Below, in pieces: positions 24,057 through 32,407 of a DNA stretch of 32,407 bases. The notes under the pieces were generated by a model, which saw only the letters and a list, made by a program, of their open reading frames with translations, did no database searches and was not told the DNA's origin. Every line of letters begins with the position of its first letter. The stretch's first letter is position 1. This stretch comes from Vicinamibacteria bacterium (GTDB lineage Bacteria; Acidobacteriota; Vicinamibacteria; Vicinamibacterales; UBA8438), in NCBI GenBank assembly GCA_022821235.1, contig JAJEEA010000535.1, forward strand, positions 1 through 32,407, given 5' to 3'. Position numbers and translations under genes: made by a program.

Positions 24057-24392
24057 CATCAGTTCGCGACCGCCCCGACGATCGGTAGAAGCCGGACAAC
24101 TTGCTGCATGCCAACGCTCCCTTGTCGACGGGGTGGACTCGACCGCCCAGCGTGAACGCTTCCCTTGTCCAAATCTCCATGGGCGGTTCAACGGGTGCGC
24201 CGCCGACGATGGGCCGGGAACGCGCAGGTGTCTGCGGCGCCGTGACCGACATGCCCGTGACAGCCATGTGAGAATGGGCCGGTCCGACCCGACCGGCGGC
24301 CCGGGGCAGAGCCCCATGCCGCCCCGAGATCGGTTCACGCGGGATGCGCCGCCGGTCGGCCCCCTGCGGCGGGTCATATGGAGGTGAGAACG
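24057..24392. other. Intergenic gap before the cyclophilin gene
   Basis: These 336 bases follow repeat copy D. I see no convincing gene on either strand and no clear promoter; the open frames are Arg/Pro-rich. Near the end is the strong ribosome-binding site of the next gene (GGAGGTGA at 24380-24387). Confidence 0.4.
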
Positions 24393-24911
<519 letters not shown>

Positions 24912-25099
24912 CACCGAAGTCTGCGGGAGGTGCGCGGACGGTTCCAGGGTGGCTCCCGCCGTTCCCGGACGGCCCGCACGCCGGCATGGCACGGCGGGAC
25001 GCGGCGCCTTCGGCGCGGGCGTCGGACAGGACGCTCAGTGTGCCGCGGCCGCTCTCGCGGCCGTGGTCCGGCGCCGATCTCTGGTAGATTGGTGTCCCC

Positions 25100-25645
25100 G
25101 TGGATACACCCGAAGCGGCTCCCCGCGGGCCCGATCGCCGGTTGTGCGACGACCTCGCGCGCGGCCTGCGGGCCGAGCCGACGGTCCGCCTCGCGTGGCT
25201 GTTCGGAAGCCGGGCGCGCGGCGCGGCCCGCCGGGACAGCGACGTGGACGTCGCCGTGCTCGTCGGCGACGCGTGCACAGCCGGGCCGGGAGCGGTCAAG
25301 GACACGATGTTCCGGGTAATTGGCGCGCTCGGCCGGTTCGTCCGCAGCGACCTCGTCGACCTCGTGCTCCTCGACCACGCACCCCCGCTGCTGAGACACC
25401 GCGTCGTCCGCGACGGCGTCCTGCTGTACGCGCGCTCCGACGCCGAGCGTGCGCGCTTCGTCCGCCGCACGCTCAGGGAGTATCTGGACCTCGAACCCCG
25501 GCTGCGCGAGCAGAACCGGCTGCGGTTGCGCCGGCTCAGGGAGGGACGACCGCGTCATGATGGTCGATACCGCGATCTTCTTGCGGCGGCTGGACGCGCT
25601 GGACGACTACTTGCGGCGCCTTCGCAGCCTGGGTCGGGCGCGTGA
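25100..25645 (+). CDS. mntA: MNT-type nucleotidyltransferase antitoxin of a type VII toxin-antitoxin pair
   Basis: This 181-residue protein has the minimal nucleotidyltransferase motif G-S-R-A-R-G (36-41) followed ten residues later by D-S-D-V-D-V-A-V (D48, D50). In studied pairs MntA transfers AMP to a tyrosine of the HEPN toxin to silence it. The start is a GTG with only a weak ribosome-binding site. MntA is usually about 130-150 residues and ends near the toxin start; here the frame runs 89 bases into the toxin gene, adding about 30 low-complexity residues (A-A-A-G-R-A-G-R-L-L-A-A). The usual stop may have been lost by mutation. The core is intact. Confidence 0.86.
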   Translation: MDTPEAAPRGPDRRLCDDLARGLRAEPTVRLAWLFGSRARGAARRDSDVDVAVLVGDACTAGPGAVKDTMFRVIGALGRFVRSDLVDLVLLDHAPPLLRHRVVRDGVLLYARSDAERARFVRRTLREYLDLEPRLREQNRLRLRRLREGRPRHDGRYRDLLAAAGRAGRLLAAPSQPGSGA

Positions 25646-25988
25646 GTCCGACTACCTCGCCGACCCGGGTATCCACGATCTCGCCGCGCGGTACCTGCAC
25701 CTGGCGATGGAAGCGACCATCGACCTCGCCAACCACTGGATCTCCGATGCGGGCCTGCGGATGCCGGAGACGAACCGCGACGCATTCACCTGCCTGGAGG
25801 AGGCCGGCGAGATCGATGCCGAGCTGGCTCGACGCCTGCGCGAGTGGGCCGGTTTCCGCAACGTCCTGGTGCACGACTACCTGACCATCGATCACGGCAT
25901 CGCGTACAGGGCGATCCGCGACGACCTCGGCGACCTCGACGCGTTCCGCGGCTGGGCCCTCGGCAAGCTCGACTCCGACGAGTCCTGA
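25557..25988 (+). CDS. hepT: HEPN-domain ribonuclease toxin
   Basis: This 143-residue HepT toxin is an RNase of the HEPN family. The active-site motif R-N-V-L-V-H-D-Y (R101, H106, Y108) is a perfect R-x4-H-x-Y; Y108 is the residue that the partner MntA modifies. Helical layout and length are typical. Two adjacent ATG codons (25557, 25560) could start it; the first is given. It lies within the 3' end of the antitoxin gene in another frame, implying coupled translation. Confidence 0.9.
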   Translation: MMVDTAIFLRRLDALDDYLRRLRSLGRARESDYLADPGIHDLAARYLHLAMEATIDLANHWISDAGLRMPETNRDAFTCLEEAGEIDAELARRLREWAGFRNVLVHDYLTIDHGIAYRAIRDDLGDLDAFRGWALGKLDSDES

Positions 25989-26031
25989 ACGGGTGTCCGC
26001 CGAGCCCGTTTCGGGACGGCGGGAAACACGA

Positions 26032-26253
26032 CTACTTCTCCAGAATGACGGGGGTGGGCCGGTCACCTTCACGCTCGTCGAGCACCCTTTCCAGGGCGGC
26101 GAGCGTGTCCTCGGCCAGGAGAACGTCGAGATGATCGAGGAGTTGCGACGCCGTGTAGCGTTCGTCCGCGGGCGCGCGCATCGTCGCCCGACTCGAGGGC
26201 TCTCCGGACCGCTCGTGCGATTCCCGGTCGACATCGACTGCCTTCTCAGCCAT
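26032..26253 (-). CDS. Small hypothetical protein
   Basis: This 73-residue frame on the minus strand reads M-A-E-K-A-V-D-V-D-R-E-S and has a C-terminal helical part, S-Q-L-L-D-H-L-D-V-L-L-A-E-D-T-L-A-A-L-E, followed by R-P-T-P-V-I-L-E-K. Its acidic, Leu-rich composition looks like a real soluble protein, unlike the opposite frame. I recognise no family and see no strong ribosome-binding site. It is placed tail to tail with hepT. Confidence 0.4.
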   Translation of the reverse strand: MAEKAVDVDRESHERSGEPSSRATMRAPADERYTASQLLDHLDVLLAEDTLAALERVLDEREGDRPTPVILEK

Positions 26254-26395
26254 CCATTCATCATACGTTCTGCCGATTCGTGGTCCTCGTGCGCCGCACG
26301 TCCGCTCCGGCCGGGTTGACGGCGGCGGACAACGGAGCGATGATGCGCCGACCGAGAGTTCGAACCGGTACGGAACAGGACACAGGAGGGACCCG

Positions 26396-27424
26396 GTGGC
26401 CATCATGCAGCGGTATCCGGTGACGGTTCGTGCGGTGCTCGTCCTCGCGGCGGGCGTTCTCGCCCCGGTCGCGGCAGACGCCCAGCCCGCGGCGGCCGCT
26501 GACGATGCGGCGCCCCGGACGGCCTGGGGGGCCCCGGACCTGAACGGCGTGTGGGACTTCCGCACCCTGACCCCGTTCGAGCGGCCCGAGGCCCTGGCCG
26601 ACCAGGCGGTGTTCACGCCCGAGGAGGCGGCGCAGTTCGAGGCCGATCGCCTCGCCGCGTTCGCGGTGCGCGACGACCAGGAGCCGGCGGACGTGGTCGG
26701 CAACTACAACCAGTTCTGGTTCGACCCCGGCAACAGGGTCAGCGAGACGCGGCAGACGTCGCTGGTGACCGACCCGCCCGACGGCCGGGTGCCGCCCCTG
26801 TCGGCGGACGCGGCGGCGCGGCGGGAGGCGCAGCAGCAGGCGCGGGCCGGCGTCAACCGCCACTCGCCGACCCCCGGGGGCTGGGTCGAGGACCTCGGGC
26901 CGGGCATGTTCGCGGTGCGCTGCCTGCTCGGCTTCAACTCCGGCCCGCCGATGACCCCGGGGGGCTACAACCAGAACCTCCAGGTGTTCCAGACCGAGGA
27001 CCACGTGGTCCTGCTCAACGAGATGGTGCACAGCTCGCGCGTCATCCCACTCGACGGGCGCCCGCGCCTCGACGACGGCCTGCGCCAGTGGATGGGCGAC
27101 TCGCGGGGGCGCTGGGAGGGCGACACCCTGGTGGTGGAGACGACCAACTTCCTGCGCGAGACGAGCTTCCGGGGCGGCGTGACCACCGCCGATCTGCACC
27201 TCGTCGAGCGGTTCACCCGGGTGTCCGAGGGCACGCTGATGTACCAGGTGACGGTGAACGATCCGAATGCCTGGGACCGGCCCTGGAGCTACCAGATCCC
27301 CATGGTGAAGAACGACCAGCCGCTGTTCGAGTACGCCTGCCACGAGGGCAACTACGGGCTCTACAACATCCTCGCCGGCGCGGTGGTGCAGGAAGCGGAG
27401 GCGGACCCGGCGGCACGCGACTGA
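26396..27424 (+). CDS. Secreted protein of unknown function, family common in Acidobacteriota
   Basis: This 342-residue protein has a signal peptide (R-A-V-L-V-L-A-A-G-V-L-A-P-V and onward, cleaved after A-D-A) and then P-R-T-A-W-G-A-P-D-L-N-G-V-W-D-F, a stretch I recognise from many exported proteins of Acidobacteria of unknown role. Other family-like stretches are N-Y-N-Q-F-W-F-D-P-G, T-S-L-V-T-D-P-P-D-G-R-V-P, G-R-W-E-G-D-T-L-V-V-E-T-T-N-F and a C-terminal Y-A-C-H-E-G-N-Y-G-L. It is probably beta-rich and periplasmic. The GTG at 26396 is chosen for AGGAGGG five bases upstream; an ATG three codons later is also possible. A second copy begins at 32250. Confidence 0.8.
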   Translation: MAIMQRYPVTVRAVLVLAAGVLAPVAADAQPAAAADDAAPRTAWGAPDLNGVWDFRTLTPFERPEALADQAVFTPEEAAQFEADRLAAFAVRDDQEPADVVGNYNQFWFDPGNRVSETRQTSLVTDPPDGRVPPLSADAAARREAQQQARAGVNRHSPTPGGWVEDLGPGMFAVRCLLGFNSGPPMTPGGYNQNLQVFQTEDHVVLLNEMVHSSRVIPLDGRPRLDDGLRQWMGDSRGRWEGDTLVVETTNFLRETSFRGGVTTADLHLVERFTRVSEGTLMYQVTVNDPNAWDRPWSYQIPMVKNDQPLFEYACHEGNYGLYNILAGAVVQEAEADPAARD

Positions 27425-27749
27425 TCGCCGCGCAGGCGTGCCGGAGAGGCGTGGGCGCTGCCCTGCTTCAACCCGCGTCGTGGCGGCATGACGCGGGACG
27501 CGGGTTGACGCCGGCTGCCTTCTACCCGGGTCGTGGCGGTATGGCGCCGCGGTCGGCGGCGTGGGGCGCCGGCCGGTCCGTACCCGGACCCGCGAGCGGG
27601 GGCGAACCCCGTCGGTCGGGGGCGTGAATGGGGCGACAGCCGAGTGACCGGCGGCGAGTCGGGGGCGGGCGGGCAGGCTCGCGTTTCGCGGATGCCGGCG
27701 ACGGAGAGCGGACGGATCGGAGATTCACGACGATGACGGGTGGGAATCG
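27425..27749. repeat. Intergenic gap with a short direct repeat
   Basis: In this 325-base gap, 27457-27490 and 27514-27543 are imperfect direct repeats: both start GCTGCC and end in GTCGTGGCGG then CATG or TATG, with a 4-base insertion and a few changes between them. The spacing (53 bases between ends) does not match the CRISPR-like units. The rest is G+C-rich and I see no gene. Confidence 0.45.
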
Positions 27750-28658
27750 ATGCTGACGAGACGCAACCTTCTGCTGGCGCCCCTGGCGGTGCCTTTCGCG
27801 CGGCTCGCCGGGGCGCAATCGGCCGAGCCCGGCAAGATGCTGCTGGCCATGCACCAGAACACCTCGCGCGCCGCCGGCTACCGCGGCTCGCTGGAGGGCT
27901 GGGCGCGGGCCGGCATCCGCTACGTCGAGCTCAACGACCGGCTGCTGGTCGACTTCCTCGCCAACGACACGCTGCCGGCGGCGAGGCGCGTGATGACCGA
28001 CAACGGGCTGACGCCGGTCTCGGCCGCGGTGGCCCTGCCCGACCTGTGGATTCCGGGGCCGGCCCGCGAGGCCTCGCTCGACACCTGGCGGGAACGTTGC
28101 GAGCAGTTCGCGAGCCTGGGGCTCGAGCGCATCTACTCGCCGTCGGTGACGAACCGGCCGGTCACCGCCGCCGACTTCGACGCGACGCCGGCCGCCATCC
28201 GCGAGGTGGCGGAGATCACCGCCGGGTTCGGCCTCACCACGATGATCGAGTTCACGCGCACGTCGACCCACCTGTCCACCCTGACGTCGTCGCTGGCGAT
28301 GATTCGGGCCGCGGACCATCCCGCCGTCCGGCCGATGATCGACTTCTTCCACTTCTGGTCGGGCATGAGCAAGTTCGAGGACCTAGACCTCCTCGAGCCG
28401 GGCGAGCTGGCCCACACCCACTTCCAGGACCTGCTCGACGGCCCCCGCGAGCTCATCGACAACGACTCGCGCATCATTCCCGGCGACGGCATCGCCCCGG
28501 TGGTGCGCATCCTGCAGAAGCTGGCCGAGAAGGAGTTCACGGGCGCGCTCTCGGTCGAGCTGTTCCGGGCCGAGCTGGTGCAGGGCGACCCGTTCGAGGT
28601 GGCGACCGAGATCCGCGGGAAGTGCGAAGCGGTGATGGAAGAGGCCGGCGTGCTGTAG
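27750..28658 (+). CDS. Exported TIM-barrel protein, sugar phosphate isomerase/epimerase type
   Basis: This 302-residue protein belongs to the AP endonuclease family 2/xylose isomerase-like TIM barrels. It begins M-L-T-R-R-N-L-L-L-A-P-L-A, a twin-arginine-type signal, ending near L-A-G-A-Q, so it is probably exported folded, perhaps with metal bound. Barrel features include G-I-R-Y-V-E-L-N-D-R, M-I-E-F-T-R-T, M-I-D-F-F-H-F-W and a C-terminal L-S-V-E-L-F-R metal-ligand Glu. GGTGGG lies just before the ATG. Substrate is unknown; sugar or sugar-acid isomerisation is only an expectation from the family. Confidence 0.82.
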   Translation: MLTRRNLLLAPLAVPFARLAGAQSAEPGKMLLAMHQNTSRAAGYRGSLEGWARAGIRYVELNDRLLVDFLANDTLPAARRVMTDNGLTPVSAAVALPDLWIPGPAREASLDTWRERCEQFASLGLERIYSPSVTNRPVTAADFDATPAAIREVAEITAGFGLTTMIEFTRTSTHLSTLTSSLAMIRAADHPAVRPMIDFFHFWSGMSKFEDLDLLEPGELAHTHFQDLLDGPRELIDNDSRIIPGDGIAPVVRILQKLAEKEFTGALSVELFRAELVQGDPFEVATEIRGKCEAVMEEAGVL

Positions 28659-28662
28659 TCTG

Positions 28663-28745
28663 AAGGTCTGTGCCGTAGTAATGGCGCCAGGTTCCAGCAG
28701 GGCTTGGTAGGCTTGGTTGGGCGGCGAGCGGGGCCGGAGGCGGCG
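28663..28745 (+). repeat. Interspersed intergenic repeat, copy B
   Basis: About 83 bases start right after the TIM-barrel gene and align with copy A, sharing TTGGTTGGGCG and GAGCGG-GGCCGGAGGCG; the terminal part after 28745 differs. It is the most diverged of the three direct copies. The short segment between 28746 and the next gene (28913) shows nothing else I can name. Confidence 0.5.
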
Positions 28746-28912
28746 GACCCCGGGCCGGGAATCCGCCCCGTCGCCCTGTGGTAGCATGGCCACAGGGCCG
28801 GGCGGGCTTGCGGTGGCCCGGTGAGCCGGTGACCCTTGGCGGCGCCATTCCGGAAGCGCCAGCCATCCAGTTCGGGTCGCCCGCCGCGCCGCATCGTTCA
28901 CCGAGGTTGTCG

Positions 28913-29110
28913 ATGAAGACCGTATCTGCGAAGACCTACGCGGCGCACACGGACGCCGGCGTGTCGCCCGAGCTGGCCCTCGAAGCCGCGGCCGAGATGG
29001 GTGAGATCGCCGGCGACGTTCGCATCCTCAAGTGGATGGTCGGCGCGTCCATCGGGCTGGCCCTGGTCATGCTGGCGATGCTGTTCCAAATCGCCCTGCG
29101 GCTGCCCTGA
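28913..29110 (+). CDS. Small tail-anchored membrane protein
   Basis: This 65-residue protein has a soluble N-terminal part with a short helix (S-P-E-L-A-L-E-A-A-A-E-M-G-E-I) and one C-terminal membrane helix, W-M-V-G-A-S-I-G-L-A-L-V-M-L-A-M-L-F. The R-I-L-K-W-M junction resembles the tail of DUF1640-like coiled-coil proteins, but the long coiled coil is absent here. ATG 28913 has GAGG six bases upstream; the frame stays open further upstream without a good start. Function unknown. Confidence 0.65.
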   Translation: MKTVSAKTYAAHTDAGVSPELALEAAAEMGEIAGDVRILKWMVGASIGLALVMLAMLFQIALRLP

Positions 29111-29204
29111 AATCCTCGACCTCGTGACCCCGCCGACCGGACTGCCAAGGTGTTCGTGGCATCGGCGGCGGCCGACAATCCTCGCCATGTGCCGGAGGCA
29201 TCGC

Positions 29205-30146
29205 ATGAGATGGATCGGCGCGGTCGCCGTCGCGGTGCTGGCGGTCGGCTCCCCGGGACCGGCTGCCGCCCAGACCGATCGGATCGTCAGCATCGACACC
29301 CTGAACGTCCGCGACGTGCTCTACCACCTCGGGGGCGGAGGCGGGAACGGGCTCGCCCTCATCGACGAGATCAACGGCGGCGTGGTCCTCATCGACACCA
29401 AGCCGCCGGGCTGGGGCGCGGCGGTGCGCGAGGTCATCGAGCAGGTGACGGACCTGCCGGTCACCACCATCGTCAACACCCACGCCCACGAGGAGCACGC
29501 GGGCAGCAACGCCGAGTTCCCCGACGCGACGACCATCGTCGCGCACGCCAACGCGCGGGCGGCGATGCTGCGCGACGGCCGGTACGCGGAAGGCGGCCCG
29601 GGGCTGCCCACGACCACGTTCACCGATCGCCACTCGCTGCTCGACGATCTCGACCGCATCGACCTGTACCACTTCGGCCCCGGCCACACCGACGGCGACG
29701 TCGTGGTGGTCTTCCCCGCGAAGGGCGTCGCCTATCTCGGCGGCCTGTTCCCCGACCGGGCGGTCCCGGTCATCGACCTCGATCGGGGCGGTAGCGGGCT
29801 GGCGTTGCCGGACACGCTCGATCGCGTCGTCGCGTCGATTGACGGCGTCGCCCGGGTCATCACCGGGCACGGGCCGTTTCCCTCGACCTACGCGGGCCGC
29901 GGGCGCCGCGAGCGGGGCGCGGCGCGCGCATGGAGCGGGTTCCTGACCTGGGATGACTTGGCCGAGTACGCCGCCTTCACCCGCGACCTCGTGACTGCGG
30001 CGGAGCGGGAGTTCGCGGCGGGGAGCAGCGCCGCCGAGGCGGCGGCGGCGCTGGAGTTGGAGTTGCCGGAGCGGTACGCCGACTACGACCTGACGAATCT
30101 GCCGGCCGCCGTCGATGCGCTCTACGCCGAGTTGGCCGCCCGGTGA
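29205..30146 (+). CDS. Exported metallo-beta-lactamase-fold hydrolase with altered metal ligands
   Basis: This 313-residue secreted protein (signal peptide M-R-W-I-G-A-V-A-V-A-V-L-A-V-G and onward, cleaved after A-A-A) has the MBL fold: strands A-L-I-D-E-I and V-V-L-I-D-T-K, then N-T-H-A-H-E-E-H-A-G (H93, H95, H98), G-P-G-H-T-D-G-D (H161), Y-L-G-G-L-F and I-T-G-H-G-P (final His). Two usual ligands are changed: the Asp of H-x-H-x-D-H is Glu97, and the bridging Asp of T-G-D-x is Gly180. It may bind one metal, or have reduced or different activity. The C-terminal helical region follows the common secreted type. ATG 29205 is chosen for GGAGG six bases before it. Confidence 0.85.
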   Translation: MRWIGAVAVAVLAVGSPGPAAAQTDRIVSIDTLNVRDVLYHLGGGGGNGLALIDEINGGVVLIDTKPPGWGAAVREVIEQVTDLPVTTIVNTHAHEEHAGSNAEFPDATTIVAHANARAAMLRDGRYAEGGPGLPTTTFTDRHSLLDDLDRIDLYHFGPGHTDGDVVVVFPAKGVAYLGGLFPDRAVPVIDLDRGGSGLALPDTLDRVVASIDGVARVITGHGPFPSTYAGRGRRERGAARAWSGFLTWDDLAEYAAFTRDLVTAAEREFAAGSSAAEAAAALELELPERYADYDLTNLPAAVDALYAELAAR

Positions 30147-30477
30147 CCCGGGCCGACCGCGCCGCCGACCCGAGCGGCGACGGGCCCTCCGCCCCCGGTC
30201 GCGTCGCGGGCCCGCACGCTACGGCGGTGGCGAGATCGCGTTGCCGCGGCCCGGCCATTCGGCAAGGCCGCGACCCAGTCATCCGGAGGGACGGTGACAG
30301 GTGTTGCCGCGCCGCGGTCAGGCTCGGGAAGCCGCAGGCAAGGGGCCGCATCCGGGCGTAGCGGCAAGCCCGCGTCGTGCACTGTCGCCGACCGGAGCAA
30401 ATGGCGCCTCGTTCCCACGGAAGCCGGTGGATGGGTATTCGAAACAGCGTCCTGAGTTCGACGGGAGACATTCACGA
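30147..30477. other. Intergenic gap, nothing recognised
   Basis: In these 331 bases I see no gene, repeat copy or clear promoter. The only signal is GGGAG about 10 bases before the next start codon. Confidence 0.4.
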
Positions 30478-31821
30478 ATGACCAGCGCGAGACTGACCGC
30501 GGTTGTCGCCTGCGCGGCCTGCCTGGCCGGCGGCGTGGCGGAGGTGGCGGCCGACGACTGGCCCGAGTTCCGCGGGGCGGGGCGCCTCGGGGTGTGGACC
30601 GAGACCGGCATCCTCCGCGCGTTCCCCGAGGACGGGTTGAAGGCTCGCTGGCGCACCCCCGTCAAGGCCGGCTACTCGGGGCCGGCGGTGGCCGACGGCC
30701 GCGTGTTCATCACCGACTGGGAGCCGCGGCAGGGCATGCGCGGGGTCGAGCGGGCCCTCGCCCTCGACGAGGCGACGGGCGAGATTCTGTGGACGCAGTC
30801 GTGGGAGGCCGACTACGCGGGCATCCAGTGGGAGATCGGGCCGGGGGCGACGCCCACCGTCGACGGCGACCGCGTCTACGTGCTCGGGCGCACCGGCGTG
30901 ATGTCGGCCCTGGCCGTCGACACCGGCGAGCTCCTGTGGCGGAAGCACTACGCCGAGGACTACGGCGTCGACCGCATGCAATGGGGCTTCGACTGGGGCT
31001 TCGCGAGCGCGCCCCTCGTCGACGGCGAGCGGCTCATCTGCCTCGTCGGCGGCTCGCCCGGCGCCCGCGTCGTCGCCTTCGACAAGATGACGGGGGAGGA
31101 GCTGTGGCGGGCCCTCCCGAGCGAGGCCGACCTCGGGGTCGCGCAGCCCATCATCATCGAGGCCGGCAGGGCGCGGCAGCTCATCATCTGGAACCCCGAG
31201 GAGGTCGCCTCGCTCGACCCGGTGACCGGCGACGTCTACTGGCGGCAGCCCTACGTGGTGGGCGGCGCCATGACCGTCGCGGTGCCGGTGCAGGTGGGGG
31301 CGAGGCTCTTCTTCACCACGTTCTACGACGGCCCCATGATGCTCGCCCTGAACCAGGACCGCCCGGGGGCGACCATCGCCTGGAAGGGGAGCAGCAACAG
31401 CGAGATCCGCACCGAGGGCCTGCACGCGGTGCTCGCCACCCCCATCATCGACGGGGGCTACATCTACGGCATCTGCAGCTACGGCCAGCTCCGCTGCCTG
31501 GACGCCGAGACCGGCGAGCGCATCTGGGAGACCCAGGAGGCCACCGTCGAGCGGCGCCGCTGGGTCTCGGGATTCATGGTCAAGAACCGGGACCGCGTGT
31601 TCATCAACAACGACCGTGGCGAGCTGATCATCTCGCGGCTGAGCCCGGCCGGCTACGAGGAGATCAGCCGCACGCAACTGATCGCGCCCACCTCCGACCC
31701 CGGCAACCGGCGCGAGTTGCGCAGCGTGAGCTGGGTGCATCCCGCCTACGCCAACCGGCACGTCCTCACCCGGAACGACGAGGAGATCGTCAGCTTCTCG
31801 CTCGACGCGGCCGACTACTGA
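30478..31821 (+). CDS. Exported PQQ-like beta-propeller protein
   Basis: This 447-residue protein has a signal peptide (T-A-V-V-A-C-A-A-C-L-A-G-G and onward) followed by D-D-W-P-E-F-R-G, the usual start of secreted PQQ-like propellers of the BamB-related type. Propeller blades show the repeated A-L-D-E-A-T-G-E-I-L-W, A-V-D-T-G-E-L-L-W, A-F-D-K-M-T-G-E-E-L-W and C-L-D-A-E-T-G-E-R-I-W. It lacks the catalytic stretches of true PQQ dehydrogenases seen at 16289-18382, so it may be a scaffold or binding protein and not an oxidoreductase. ATG 30478 gives the expected signal peptide. Confidence 0.82.
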   Translation: MTSARLTAVVACAACLAGGVAEVAADDWPEFRGAGRLGVWTETGILRAFPEDGLKARWRTPVKAGYSGPAVADGRVFITDWEPRQGMRGVERALALDEATGEILWTQSWEADYAGIQWEIGPGATPTVDGDRVYVLGRTGVMSALAVDTGELLWRKHYAEDYGVDRMQWGFDWGFASAPLVDGERLICLVGGSPGARVVAFDKMTGEELWRALPSEADLGVAQPIIIEAGRARQLIIWNPEEVASLDPVTGDVYWRQPYVVGGAMTVAVPVQVGARLFFTTFYDGPMMLALNQDRPGATIAWKGSSNSEIRTEGLHAVLATPIIDGGYIYGICSYGQLRCLDAETGERIWETQEATVERRRWVSGFMVKNRDRVFINNDRGELIISRLSPAGYEEISRTQLIAPTSDPGNRRELRSVSWVHPAYANRHVLTRNDEEIVSFSLDAADY

Positions 31822-32144
31822 CGCGTGCGCGGGGATCCCGACGCCACGAAGCGGTCCGGGGGTGGGGGTTTTCGCCCGAGCCCGGGAGTCGCGGCGCGCG
31901 GCTCCGATTCCCGCCATTCAACCCCGGCAGCCCGCAGCCTGTCGACGGGCGGGCTCGCGGCGGAGCGCGGGTTGTGGGCGCCGTGCCGGGGCCGCGCGAT
32001 TCCTGCCGCCGTGCGCCCGTCTGCGCGCGGGGGTTGTTGCCCCCCCTTGCCGGAACCTGTCGGGCTGCGGACCGGGGGGCGGCGCGAACGCGCCCCGCCC
32101 CATCTTGCTTCCGATCGCCGAAGTGGGCGATCATGCGTATCCAT
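31822..32144. other. Intergenic gap with a GC hairpin
   Basis: In these 323 bases the only structure I note is GGGGG-TTGTTG-CCCCC at 32029-32044, a G+C hairpin about 210 bases after the propeller gene and so too far to be its clear terminator. No gene is supportable; the open frames on both strands are Arg/Pro/Gly-rich without motifs. Confidence 0.4.
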
Positions 32145-32229
32145 GCAGGAAGTCTGCGCCTTGGACGGCCAGGCCCCTCTGCAAGGCTGATTGGCCGCCA
32201 AACGGAGCCGGAGGCGACGATTGGCGGGC
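32145..32229 (+). repeat. Interspersed intergenic repeat, copy C
   Basis: About 85 bases align end to end with copy A (5573-5656); the best stretch is CGGAGCCGGAGGCGACGATT followed by GGCGGGC. It ends 20 bases before the next start codon, so it may overlap that gene's promoter or untranslated leader. Confidence 0.6.
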
Positions 32230-32249
32230 GAGTGGACGAGGAGGTTGAC

Positions 32250-32407
32250 ATGAACCATCGAAGCCGCGTTGCAACGGGTCGGGCCATCGCCGTCGCCGTC
32301 GCCTTGGGGATGCTGGCCCCGGCCGTGGCCGCCGGCCAGGCCGCCGACGAGGCGGTGCCGCGGACCGCGTGGGGCGCCCCCGACATTCAGGGCGTCTGGG
32401 ACTTCCG
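32250..32407 (+). CDS. Start of a second copy of the secreted 'TAWGAPD' family protein
   Basis: The first 52 residues are present before the window ends. They form a signal peptide (V-A-T-G-R-A-I-A-V-A-V-A-L-G-M-L-A and onward, cleaved near A-A-G) and the family stretch P-R-T-A-W-G-A-P-D-I-Q-G-V-W-D-F, matching the protein at 26396-27424 nearly residue for residue. AGGAGG lies five bases before the ATG. The two genes are about 5.8 kb apart and probably arose by duplication in this lineage. Confidence 0.85.
   Translation, partial: MNHRSRVATGRAIAVAVALGMLAPAVAAGQAADEAVPRTAWGAPDIQGVWDF

Noticed and set aside
25993..26319. Plus-strand open frame after hepT
   Set aside because: It is antisense to the small acidic frame at 26032-26253, which has the more natural composition; neither is strongly supported.
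32029..32044. GC hairpin as terminator of the 30478-31821 gene
   Set aside because: It lies about 210 bases downstream of the stop and has no T tract.

Overview
The window is about 70% G+C with tightly packed genes. Its gene content suggests an uncultured Acidobacteriota, most likely of the Vicinamibacteria type: many exported proteins, two copies of a secreted family beginning 'TAWGAPD.xGVWDF', PQQ-type beta-propellers and exported amidohydrolases. This assignment is an inference from gene style, because no rRNA or other marker gene is present.

Layout. 1-5547 is mainly housekeeping: the end of accB, accC and thiE in one tight operon, a convergent sodium:alanine-type symporter, and folD. The symporter/folD gap holds a two-repeat CRISPR-like unit. 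5548-6657 is scar-like: an interspersed repeat, an AAA ATPase gene cut off at its Walker A motif, and a Uma2-type nuclease gene. 6764-16051 (minus strand) is the outstanding part, a five-gene operon with two 4-bp ATGA overlaps. In transcription order it encodes a small 3-TM protein, a 1654-residue tubulin-like/Hsp70-like fusion, a large lipoprotein, a MotA/ZorA-like protein with a long coiled tail, and a MotB/ZorB-like protein. 16289-21346 (plus strand) carries a PQQ-type dehydrogenase, a Phd/VapC toxin-antitoxin pair, a PEMT-like membrane protein and a lipoprotein amidohydrolase. 21715-23163 (minus) is an exported hydantoinase-like enzyme. 23310-32407 holds a second CRISPR-like pair of repeats, a Cys-rich secreted protein, a cyclophilin, an MntA/HepT pair, secreted proteins, an exported TIM-barrel protein, a metallo-beta-lactamase-fold protein with altered metal ligands, a PQQ-like propeller, and the start of a second copy of the 26396-27424 family.

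How it may work together. The five-gene operon looks like an envelope-spanning machine. The ZorA/ZorB-like pair has the architecture of an ion-driven MotAB/Zorya motor. The tubulin-Hsp70 fusion would supply one or two nucleotide-dependent switches or a polymer on the cytoplasmic side. The lipoprotein and 3-TM protein would add periplasmic and membrane parts. None of the known Zorya effectors (ZorC/D, ZorE, ZorF/G) is present. I know of no named system with this composition, and it is the best candidate here for something undescribed. Two toxin-antitoxin pairs, a Uma2 nuclease, a truncated ATPase, interspersed repeats and CRISPR-like repeats show that the surroundings are accessory DNA.
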